NCBI GenBank assembly: GCA_045637775.1
Contig: JAZUAC010000062.1
Coordinates: 1 to 64,000 of the forward strand
Direction: 5' to 3'
Length of the DNA stretch: 64,000 nt
Source: UMGS172 sp045637775
Lineage (GTDB): Bacteria > Bacillota > Clostridia > Oscillospirales > Acutalibacteraceae
The notes beneath the pieces are model-generated. The model was not told the DNA's origin. It ran no database searches and saw nothing but the letters and a program-made list of their open reading frames with translations. Each line of letters opens with the position of its first letter. Position 1 is the stretch's first letter. Made by a program: the position numbers and the translations under genes. This document shows, piece after piece, positions 57,509 to 64,000 of the stretch.

Positions 57509-58189
57509 ATGAATAACACCGTAGCGGTTGCCATTGACGGTCCTGCAGGTGCAGGCAAAAGCACCATTGCACGCCGTTTGGCAAAGAGTATGAACTATAT
57601 ATATGTTGACACGGGTGCATTGTATCGCACCGTTGCGTTGAGCATTATGCAAAACGGCGTGGATTCGGATGATACTAAGGCTGTCACCGAGCATATAAAC
57701 GGCATAAAGGTAGATATAATGTATAAGGGTGATGAGCAACGAGTTTTGCTCGACGGAAACGATGTTTCCGAGCTTATCAGAACACCCGAGGTTTCGATGA
57801 TGGCTTCCAAAACCTCGGCCATCCCAGAAGTTAGAGCATTTTTGTTGGGATTGCAGAGAAAATTGGCCGATGAGCACAATGTCGTTATGGACGGTCGAGA
57901 TATTGCCACCGTCGTTCTACCCGATGCAAAGGTTAAGATTTTTCTCACGGCATCGGCCACAGTGCGTGCAAAAAGGCGTTATGATGAGCTTATAGCCAAG
58001 GGTGAAGCCGTTGAGTTCGAGGATGTTTTGAGTGACCTTATCAAACGCGACGAGCAGGACATGAATCGAGCCGTAGCACCTTTGAAGCCTTCGGAGCAGT
58101 CGGTTATAGTCGATACATCCGACCTTGATTTGGAGGGTGCTGTCAACGCCATGCGCCAAGTCGTCGAAAGTAGTCTTTTGGGAGAGTAA
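57509..58189 (+). CDS. cmk: Cytidylate kinase
   Basis: A 226-residue nucleotide kinase: AIDGPAGAGKSTIARRLAKS (P-loop), YVDTGALYRTVALSIMQ, VRAFLLGLQRKLADEHN, VVMDGRDIATVVLPDAKVKI and RDEQDMNRAVAPLKPSEQSV. It phosphorylates CMP and dCMP. AAGGGG precedes the ATG. It is followed five bases later by the ispH-rpsA fusion gene, a conserved cmk-ispH-rpsA order in Clostridia. Confidence 0.96.
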   Translation: MNNTVAVAIDGPAGAGKSTIARRLAKSMNYIYVDTGALYRTVALSIMQNGVDSDDTKAVTEHINGIKVDIMYKGDEQRVLLDGNDVSELIRTPEVSMMASKTSAIPEVRAFLLGLQRKLADEHNVVMDGRDIATVVLPDAKVKIFLTASATVRAKRRYDELIAKGEAVEFEDVLSDLIKRDEQDMNRAVAPLKPSEQSVIVDTSDLDLEGAVNAMRQVVESSLLGE

Positions 58190-58193
58190 TTTA

Positions 58194-60188
58194 ATGAAAT
58201 TTATATTGGCTGAAACCGCAGGTTTTTGCTTTGGTGTCGACCGTGCCGTTAAAATGGTTGAGGGTCTGCTTGCCGAGGGCAAAAAGGTTGCAACCTTGGG
58301 ACCTATTATCCATAATCCACAGTTAGTTGAGGATTTGGGACGTAGGGGCACCAGAATAGTCGAAAGTCCCGATGAGGTTTTGGAAAACGAGGTTTTGGTG
58401 TTAAGATCTCACGGTGTTGCAAAAAGTGTTATCGAAAAGGCCGACGGGTTGGGACTGACCGTTGCCGATGCAACCTGTCCCTTTGTTGCCAAGATTCATA
58501 AGCTGGTTGCCGAGGCAGGACAGGCAGGAAGAACGGTTTTGATAGCAGGTGACCGTGAGCATAAAGAGGTTGAGGGTATTATTGGTCACTGCACGGGCGC
58601 GTTTTTCACCTTTAACAGTGTTGAAGATTTGGAAAAATTGCAAGAAAACGGTCAAATTTCGGATGACGAACCGCTTTCGGTTGTCTCGCAAACCACATTT
58701 AATCAAGAATTGTGGAAAAAATGTCAAAAAATTTTAAAAAAACACTATACAAATGCAATTATATTTGATACAATATGTAATGCTACCTCAAAAAGGCAGG
58801 AGGAGGCTTGCGATTTAGCATCGCGTTGCGATGTGATGGTCGTGGTCGGTGGCAAGCACAGTTCCAACACATGTAAGCTTCGTGAAGTTTGCGAAGGTGC
58901 CTGTAAAAGAACGGTGCATGTTGAAACCGCAGATGAGCTTGACCGAAAAGTTTTCAAGCCTTGTGACCTTGTTGGGGTTGTGGCCGGTGCATCGACACCG
59001 TCCGGTATAATAAAGGAGGTTCTAAAAACCATGCAAGAAATGCAGAACCCTGCAGTGCAGGAAACAATCAACGATGAAATGACTTTCGAGGAGATGCTTA
59101 AGGCAACCGAAAGCAGTTCAAATACAGATCAGAAGGTTAAGGGTATCGTACTCGCTGTTAGTCCGACCGAGATTCAGGTTGACATCGGCAGAAAACACAC
59201 CGGCTATGTTACCGAAGCTGAGTTCTCCAACGACCCCAGCGTAAAGCTTACTGAAGCTGTAAAGGTCGGCGATGAGCTCGATCTTATCATCATGCGTACA
59301 AACGACCAGGAAGGCACCGTAATGCTTTCCAAGAAGCGTTTCGACGCTATCGCAGGTTGGGACAAGGTACTTACCGCAAAAGAGAACAATGAGGTTATCG
59401 ATTCTATCGTTGCCGATGTTGTTAAGGGCGGCGTAGTTGCTTTCTATGAGGGCATCAGAGTATTCATCCCCGCTTCGCAGGCAACCCTTTCCAAGAGTGA
59501 TGACCTTGAGGCTATGAAGGGTCAGCCCATTTCCTTCCGTATTATCGAGATCGGTCAGCGCCGCCGTGTAATCGGTTCGGCAAAGGCTCTTCTCCGCGAG
59601 CAGAAAAACGCAGCTCAGGAGCAGTTCTGGTCTTCTGTTGCAGTTGGCGACAGATTCACCGGTACCGTTAAGTCCATCACCGGCTACGGCGCATTCGTAG
59701 ACCTCGGCGGTGTTGACGGTATGGTTCACATTTCCGAGCTTTCTTGGGAGCGCATCAAGCATCCTTCCGAGGTTGTTAAGGTTGGCGATACTCTCGACGT
59801 TTATGTCAAGGCTATCGACGAGGAAAAGAAGAAGATTTCTCTCGGTCACAAGAAGGCTGACGAGAATCCCTGGGAGATCTTCAAGGCAAAGTATGCTGTT
59901 GAGGATGTTGTTACCGTTAAGATCGTAAGCATGACCACCTATGGTGCATTTGCAAGAATCATTTCGGGTGTTGACGGTCTTATCCACATTTCGCAGATCG
60001 CAGACCGTAGAATTGAAAAGCCCGCCGATGAACTTAAGGTTGGCCAGGAGGTCGACGCAAAGATTATCGACATCGACCTTGACAAGAAGCGTGTAAGCCT
60101 TTCCATTCGCGCTTTGATCGAGAAGACCGAGGCAGTTGAAGAGACCGCTGAGGAAGCAACCGAGACTGTTGAGGCAGTTGAGGAATAA
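58194..60188 (+). CDS. ispH: IspH (HMBPP reductase) fused to ribosomal protein S1
   Basis: A 664-residue fusion. The N-terminal 280 residues are IspH: ETAGFCFGVDRAVKMVEG, DATCPFVAKIHKLVAEAG and TICNATSKRQEEA give the three iron-sulfur cysteines. It makes isopentenyl and dimethylallyl diphosphate in the MEP pathway. The C-terminal part has four S1 repeats, of which VGDRFTGTVKSITGYGAFVD and MVHISELSWERIKHPSEV are the clearest, and a Glu-rich tail. S1 binds mRNA at the ribosome. Start 58194 has GGAGAG upstream. Such fusions are known in Clostridia; they may be processed or act as one chain. Confidence 0.96.
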   Translation: MKFILAETAGFCFGVDRAVKMVEGLLAEGKKVATLGPIIHNPQLVEDLGRRGTRIVESPDEVLENEVLVLRSHGVAKSVIEKADGLGLTVADATCPFVAKIHKLVAEAGQAGRTVLIAGDREHKEVEGIIGHCTGAFFTFNSVEDLEKLQENGQISDDEPLSVVSQTTFNQELWKKCQKILKKHYTNAIIFDTICNATSKRQEEACDLASRCDVMVVVGGKHSSNTCKLREVCEGACKRTVHVETADELDRKVFKPCDLVGVVAGASTPSGIIKEVLKTMQEMQNPAVQETINDEMTFEEMLKATESSSNTDQKVKGIVLAVSPTEIQVDIGRKHTGYVTEAEFSNDPSVKLTEAVKVGDELDLIIMRTNDQEGTVMLSKKRFDAIAGWDKVLTAKENNEVIDSIVADVVKGGVVAFYEGIRVFIPASQATLSKSDDLEAMKGQPISFRIIEIGQRRRVIGSAKALLREQKNAAQEQFWSSVAVGDRFTGTVKSITGYGAFVDLGGVDGMVHISELSWERIKHPSEVVKVGDTLDVYVKAIDEEKKKISLGHKKADENPWEIFKAKYAVEDVVTVKIVSMTTYGAFARIISGVDGLIHISQIADRRIEKPADELKVGQEVDAKIIDIDLDKKRVSLSIRALIEKTEAVEETAEEATETVEAVEE

Positions 60189-60201
60189 TTAAGGCTTTTG
60201 A

Positions 60202-60254
60202 GGGTAAGCGCATCGTCTCTGCCGTTTGGCAGAGATGGGTTCGTTTACCCTTTT
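60202..60254 (+). terminator. Two-stem terminator after ispH-rpsA
   Basis: An outer GGGTAA/TTACCC stem encloses a perfect TCTCTGCC/GGCAGAGA hairpin with loop GTTT, followed by TTTTATCATTATTTT. Confidence 0.82.
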
Positions 60255-60280
60255 ATCATTATTTTGTTAAACGAGGTGAC

Positions 60281-61033
60281 ATGATGCAAAGCAACTTCAA
60301 AGCTGCAAGAAAAATTGTCGGCATGGCACTTTTTACAAGCTTTCTTTGCATATTTATCCAATTTTCGTTCCATTTCATGCTCAAAAGCTTTTCTACCGAG
60401 GTCACAGGATATGATGTGTATTATGCAACCGAGGAGAACCAAAAGGGCGATTACAAGGGTTGGATAGAAAAGAGCGAACTCCCGGAAGAACGGGAAGAAG
60501 GCATGAATTATGTTTCCACATTTTCCGAAATGCCCGATAGCGTTAAGGTTGTTGAGAAGGTTTTAGGCACTATATGCAGTTTGGGTGTGCTTTTCTGCAC
60601 TGTGGGTACTGTGTTGGCAAATGTTGCCGCTAAAGACCGTAATGACTGTGATTTCAACGGTGCGGAGCATGACAAGAAAAAGGGACTTGTAATCGGTTTG
60701 ATGGCTGCAGTACCTGCTTTTGTTTTGTACTTAGCAACAGTTGTTTTAAGATTTTTCCCGTCAAATAAAATTATAAATTGGTATTTTTGGTTCTACCGAT
60801 TTATTATTATGGGTCCTGTAAAGCCTATCAATGATGCTATAACCTCGGCACAGACCGATTTGGCATCGGTACCTGCGTGGTTTATTGCTGTACAGGGTGT
60901 TTATTTGATTTTGTTTGTTGTTTTCTGTTATGCCATGTATTACATTTGTTATAACGAGGACTCTGTTATTGCTAAATTGCTGTACAAAAGCACCCGTAAG
61001 GATCAAAACGTCAGAAGGTTGGGTAGCCGATAA
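60281..61033 (+). CDS. Multipass membrane protein of unknown function
   Basis: The 250-residue protein has four or five hydrophobic helices: about residues 10-34 (IVGMALFTSFLCIFIQFSFH), 90-112, 128-150, 163-178 and 208-228 (GVYLILFVVFCYAMYYICYN). After the first helix lies a 45-residue exposed loop with TGYDVYYATEENQKGDYKGW. GAGGTG precedes the ATG. Its stop overlaps the start of the DUF624 gene by one base, so they are translated together. No family recognised. Confidence 0.82.
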   Translation: MMQSNFKAARKIVGMALFTSFLCIFIQFSFHFMLKSFSTEVTGYDVYYATEENQKGDYKGWIEKSELPEEREEGMNYVSTFSEMPDSVKVVEKVLGTICSLGVLFCTVGTVLANVAAKDRNDCDFNGAEHDKKKGLVIGLMAAVPAFVLYLATVVLRFFPSNKIINWYFWFYRFIIMGPVKPINDAITSAQTDLASVPAWFIAVQGVYLILFVVFCYAMYYICYNEDSVIAKLLYKSTRKDQNVRRLGSR

Positions 61034-61872
61034 TGGGATTGTTTCAAAAAAATTACGATAAACCCGGTAAGGGTGTATCTAAACACGAACCTCAAAAACG
61101 TGGATTCTTCCGCTTTTTTGAGTTGTACATCCGCAATTTTTGGAAGTTGATTTCGGCACAGTTTTGGTTTTTGCTTTTGTGTTTGCCGATTGTTACCAAC
61201 GGCTTGGCACAAGTGGGTATGTCTTATGTTTGCCGTACCGCGTCGAGAGACAAACACTCTTTTGTTACATCCGATTTCTTTGATGCAATAAAGAAAAATT
61301 GGAAAAGAGCGTTGCCGTTAGGAATTATCAATACCTTGATTCTGGCCATTCTTGTTGCTGATGTTTATGTGCTTTATATCTTTTGGACGCAAGGCATCAT
61401 AAATAAAACGTGGGCGGCAGTAGTCTTTGCAACAACTGCATTCTTCTTCACTGCTTTCAGTTTTGCCAAGTTCTATCAGTACACATTGATGATAACCTTC
61501 GACTTCAAGTTGAAAACCCTTATTAAAAATTCGTGGTTGTTTGCAACACTTGGAATAAAGCACAATATCATTATTGCGTTGTCGTTGGCTTGTGTTTATT
61601 TCGGATGTATTTGGCTTATCGTTATCAATGCACAGGTTGGTATTATGATATCAACTGTTTTGCTCGTTTTCATTTTCCCGTCGTTTAGAGCGTTCCTTAT
61701 TCAGTTTAATGTTTTCCCCGAGATTAAGAAGTATATCATCGACCCTTATTACGAGGAGCATCCCGATGAGGATATTGAAAAGCGTCGCGACCTTGGATTG
61801 CTTGACGAGGAAAACGAGGATGCCGTGTTTGACGATCAGCCTCAAGGCCCGAGCTTGAAGCCCAGGTCATAA
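61033..61872 (+). CDS. DUF624 (YesL-like) membrane protein
   Basis: A 279-residue protein whose central part reads IRNFWKLISAQFWFLLLCLP, IVTNGLAQVGMSYVCRTASR, DFFDAIKKNWKRALPLGIIN and YTLMITFDFKLKTLIKNSWL, the YesL/DUF624 pattern of five to six membrane helices. YesL-type proteins are often beside carbohydrate ABC transporters; here none is near. The C-terminal 45 residues are acidic and cytoplasmic. It is coupled to the upstream membrane protein gene and overlaps the convergent cortex-enzyme gene by six bases. Confidence 0.88.
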   Translation: MGLFQKNYDKPGKGVSKHEPQKRGFFRFFELYIRNFWKLISAQFWFLLLCLPIVTNGLAQVGMSYVCRTASRDKHSFVTSDFFDAIKKNWKRALPLGIINTLILAILVADVYVLYIFWTQGIINKTWAAVVFATTAFFFTAFSFAKFYQYTLMITFDFKLKTLIKNSWLFATLGIKHNIIIALSLACVYFGCIWLIVINAQVGIMISTVLLVFIFPSFRAFLIQFNVFPEIKKYIIDPYYEEHPDEDIEKRRDLGLLDEENEDAVFDDQPQGPSLKPRS

Positions 61873-63141
61873 CACCTTTTCAATGTCAAACATATTTTCA
61901 ACCACTCGCCAATTCTGAAGGTAGAGCTGGTTTATCGTCCAATAACTCGCACCGCCCAAGGAAAAGTCGTTTATCAACTGTAGTCTTGCGGCGGTGCTTC
62001 GTGCGTTTTCAAACCACACAATGTGGTCAACGCCGTTTCGGGTGTACTCGTAAAACGGCGCTTTTGAGCGGTCGCTGAACTGAATCTCTGCACCAACCTC
62101 GTATGCTCGGTTAAGCGCCGCGTTTATCGAAAGAATTTCGGCAGGTCGACCCTCGCGGTAGGGCAGAGTCCAATCGTAGCCGTAATTTGGCATTCCCATA
62201 AGTATCTTTTGGGGCGGAATTTCGGTCACGGCATAGCTGAGAACCCGTCTGACCTCGTTATACGGTGCAACCGCCAACGGAGGTCCGTAAAGATAACCCC
62301 ATTCATAGGTCATGATTATCACATTGTCGGCAACCTTGCCGTGAAAGGCATAGTCGTGCGCCTCATAAAGCGTGCCTTTTTGGGTGGCTGAAATTTTGGG
62401 TGCAATAGCGGTCGATAATCGTAATCCTCGATTGTCGAGTTGCTGTTTTAAAAGGGTCAAAAACTCGTTGTAGGCTTCGCGGTCTTGCGGGTAGAGGTAC
62501 TCAAAATCAACATCAACACCCATGTAACCCTTTTGCAAGGCTTTGTTGATAACATTGTTTATCAGCGTTTGTCTTGTTGACTCATTGTTGAGCACGCTGT
62601 TTGTTATTTCGCTTCTAAAACCGCCACCTTCTTCGGTGTTGGTTATAACCATTATTGGTGCCACGCGGTTTTGCTTTGCAATGCGTATCAGATCGTCGTC
62701 GTTGATTGTGTTTAAAGATCCGTCGGACGACACACTGTAACTGAAAATGGCAAGATAGGTAATAAACGGTGCGGTTTGCCGCAAAACCTCACGGTCGATG
62801 CTTGGGTATGCATATCCGTTGATTGTGACAGTGCGTTTTTGTGCCGTTTCGGGTATGTTTATCAATTGGTTCGGGTATATAGTGTAAGGTGCGCGGATAT
62901 CGGGATTAGCACCCAATAAAGCGTCTAAAGTTATACCAAAGCTTGAAGCGATACTGTAAAGTGAATCGCCGCTTTGTACCGTGTAAACGGTGCCCTCAAC
63001 GGGGATGAGCACATCCTGACCTACCACAAGTCGGTTTGGGTCAGAAAACCCGTTAAACCGCTCCAATTCAGCAACGGTCACGCCAAATTCTCTACCGATA
63101 CTGTATAAAGTATCGCCCTGTTTTACTACATAAATTACCAT
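61867..63141 (-). CDS. LysM-GH18 spore cortex/peptidoglycan hydrolase (YaaH/SleL type)
   Basis: A 424-residue protein with two LysM domains, YVVKQGDTLYSIGREFGVTV (residues 3-47) and YTVQSGDSLYSIASSFGITL (about 50-95), and a GH18 barrel. The catalytic motif is YMGVDVDFEYLYPQDREAYN near residue 215 (DxxDxDxE type). YaaH/SleL cleave N-acetylglucosaminyl bonds of the spore cortex during germination. There is no classical signal peptide, as in YaaH. Start 63141 has GGAG upstream; the longer frame passes through the rsmG promoter region. Confidence 0.92.
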   Translation of the reverse strand: MVIYVVKQGDTLYSIGREFGVTVAELERFNGFSDPNRLVVGQDVLIPVEGTVYTVQSGDSLYSIASSFGITLDALLGANPDIRAPYTIYPNQLINIPETAQKRTVTINGYAYPSIDREVLRQTAPFITYLAIFSYSVSSDGSLNTINDDDLIRIAKQNRVAPIMVITNTEEGGGFRSEITNSVLNNESTRQTLINNVINKALQKGYMGVDVDFEYLYPQDREAYNEFLTLLKQQLDNRGLRLSTAIAPKISATQKGTLYEAHDYAFHGKVADNVIIMTYEWGYLYGPPLAVAPYNEVRRVLSYAVTEIPPQKILMGMPNYGYDWTLPYREGRPAEILSINAALNRAYEVGAEIQFSDRSKAPFYEYTRNGVDHIVWFENARSTAARLQLINDFSLGGASYWTINQLYLQNWRVVENMFDIEKVL

Positions 63142-63203
63142 TCCGATCACTCCTTTGGAATATATGTATGCGAGAAATTTCGGAATGTTGACGGAGGATA
63201 TGT

Positions 63204-63908
63204 ATGAAACTTCCATTTGAAATAATAACTGACAACTGCAAGGAGTTTTGTACACTTGACGAAACGGCAATGAAACGTTTAGAAAAGTATGCCGATTTGT
63301 TGGTTGAGTGGAACGAAAAAATCAACCTTACTGCAATTTTAGACCCCGAAGGCATTGCAGTTAAGCATTTTCTTGACAGTCTTATGATATTCAAGTATGT
63401 AAACATCCCCGAAGGCGCATCGGTTATCGATATCGGCACAGGTGCAGGATTTCCTGGTGTTGTTATGAAGATAGCACGTCCCGATATAAAGCTGACGCTT
63501 ATGGATTCTTTGCAAAAGCGAATTGCGTTTTTAGACACCTTGTGCAGTGAGTTGGGCTTGGATGTTGTTACCGTTCACTCGCGCGCCGAGGATATAAAGC
63601 CCGAACAACGTGAAGGCTATGATTTTGCGGTGGCACGTGCTGTTGCAAATATGCGTGTTTTGTCTGAATATTGCATGCCCTATGTCAAGGTGGGCGGCAG
63701 CTTTGTCGCCATGAAGGGTTCGACTGCGGCTGAGGAGGTCAAGGAGTCGAACAAGGCTATAACCACTCTTGGCGGCAAATTAGAGTCGCAAGACCTGTTC
63801 TCACTGCTTGAATTTGGTGGCAGAGGCATAATAAATGTTAAAAAGATTTCGCAAACTCCGACAAAGTACCCCAGAAACGCAGGAAAAATCTCAAAACAAC
63901 CTTTATAA
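63204..63908 (+). CDS. rsmG: 16S rRNA (guanine-527-N7)-methyltransferase
   Basis: A 234-residue Rossmann methyltransferase: LEKYADLLVEWNEKINLTAI, AVKHFLDSLMIF, VIDIGTGAGFPGVVMKIARP (SAM-binding), LMDSLQKRIAFLDTLCSELG and DFAVARAVANMRVLSEYCMP. It methylates G527 of 16S rRNA; loss gives low-level streptomycin resistance. GGAGG precedes ATG 63204. In many Firmicutes rsmG follows mnmG near the origin; here it is far from rpmH and next to the cortex hydrolase. Confidence 0.96.
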   Translation: MKLPFEIITDNCKEFCTLDETAMKRLEKYADLLVEWNEKINLTAILDPEGIAVKHFLDSLMIFKYVNIPEGASVIDIGTGAGFPGVVMKIARPDIKLTLMDSLQKRIAFLDTLCSELGLDVVTVHSRAEDIKPEQREGYDFAVARAVANMRVLSEYCMPYVKVGGSFVAMKGSTAAEEVKESNKAITTLGGKLESQDLFSLLEFGGRGIINVKKISQTPTKYPRNAGKISKQPL

Positions 63909-63917
63909 AACCACGAA

Positions 63918-63943
63918 ACGGGCAGAAAACTGTCCGTTTTTTT
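63918..63943 (+). terminator. Terminator after rsmG
   Basis: ACGGGCAG, loop AAAA, CTGTCCGT with a G-U pair, then seven T. Confidence 0.88.
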
Positions 63944-63956
63944 GTTACGCTTTTTC

Positions 63957-63985
63957 TTGATTTGTTTTCCAAAATATGGTAATAT
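63957..63985 (+). promoter_or_regulatory. Promoter of a gene beyond the right edge
   Basis: TTGATT (63957-63962), 17 bases ending ATATGG, TAATAT (63980-63985). The gene itself lies outside the window. Confidence 0.7.
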
Positions 63986-64000
63986 TTGCTTGCAGTCAAG

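Noticed and set aside
59118..59987. 289-codon minus-strand frame opposite the S1 domains
   Set aside because: Shadow created by the codon use of the S1 half; no start signal or motif.

Overview
The window looks like chromosomal DNA of a Clostridia-class Firmicute, most likely an uncultured gut member of the Oscillospirales/Ruminococcaceae. Reasons: an IspH-ribosomal S1 fusion, the rpmH-rnpA-yidD-yidC-jag cluster, a QueT transporter behind a structured leader, a LysM-GH18 YaaH/SleL-type spore cortex enzyme, consensus Firmicute promoters (often with TGG just before the -10 box), GGAGG ribosome binding sites and many intrinsic terminators. Composition is moderate in GC. There are no rRNA genes, recognisable tRNA genes, prophage or CRISPR array; mobile material is limited to short palindromic repeats and one decayed REP-associated transposase.

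Layout. 1-4250 (minus): three Gfo/Idh/MocA oxidoreductases (first cut by the window edge) and an IolE-like TIM-barrel isomerase, facing an AraC regulator (4531-5337) across two completely overlapping promoters. 5337-5722: dead RAYT transposase containing one palindromic repeat. 5757-6564: two small SHOCT membrane proteins preceded by a compact RNA with its own promoter, rod-like fold and terminator. 6638-14835 (minus): a complete ten-gene histidine operon hisZGDCBHAF-hisIE-hisK. 15002-17903: SGNH esterase and GH16 glucanase. 18052-20781: AraC regulator, a mosaic palindrome cluster, two paralogous lipoproteins. 20844-22451: prfC. 22690-31216 (plus): XRE regulator, rpmH-rnpA-yidD-yidC-jag, DUF951, prfA, tsaC, coaE, lytic transglycosylase, M18 aminopeptidase. 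31281-32843 (minus): two tandem acidic lipoproteins. 33026-37064 (plus): fruK-like kinase, ptsI, marR-degV with a double operator. 37119-38126 (minus): lipoprotein. 38371-43841 (plus): ABC half-transporter, DUF1854 protein, second ABC half-transporter, DUF559 nuclease-like protein. 43842-45030: repeat-bracketed island with two XRE regulators and a small orphan protein. 45036-49932: amino-sugar locus (GH123-like, nagB-like, nagA, oxidoreductase remnant) with a divergent AraC regulator. 50899-60188 (plus): hexapeptide-repeat protein, NUDIX, zinc-ribbon membrane protein, galU, lexA, rnhA, queT, HI0933 flavoprotein, cmk, ispH-rpsA. 60281-63908: two membrane proteins, the cortex hydrolase and rsmG.

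How it fits together: one full amino-acid pathway, core translation and membrane-insertion genes, and several carbohydrate loci each led by an AraC-type regulator (oxidoreductase/isomerase, GH16 neighbourhood, GH123-nagBA), as expected for a gut saccharolytic spore-former. The least explained items are the promoter-terminator RNA at 6358-6530, the mosaic palindromes at 18974-19344, the ABC-DUF1854-ABC system, the XRE island with an 18-bp direct-repeat operator, and the queT leader. Everything here was read by eye; no database search or folding program was run.
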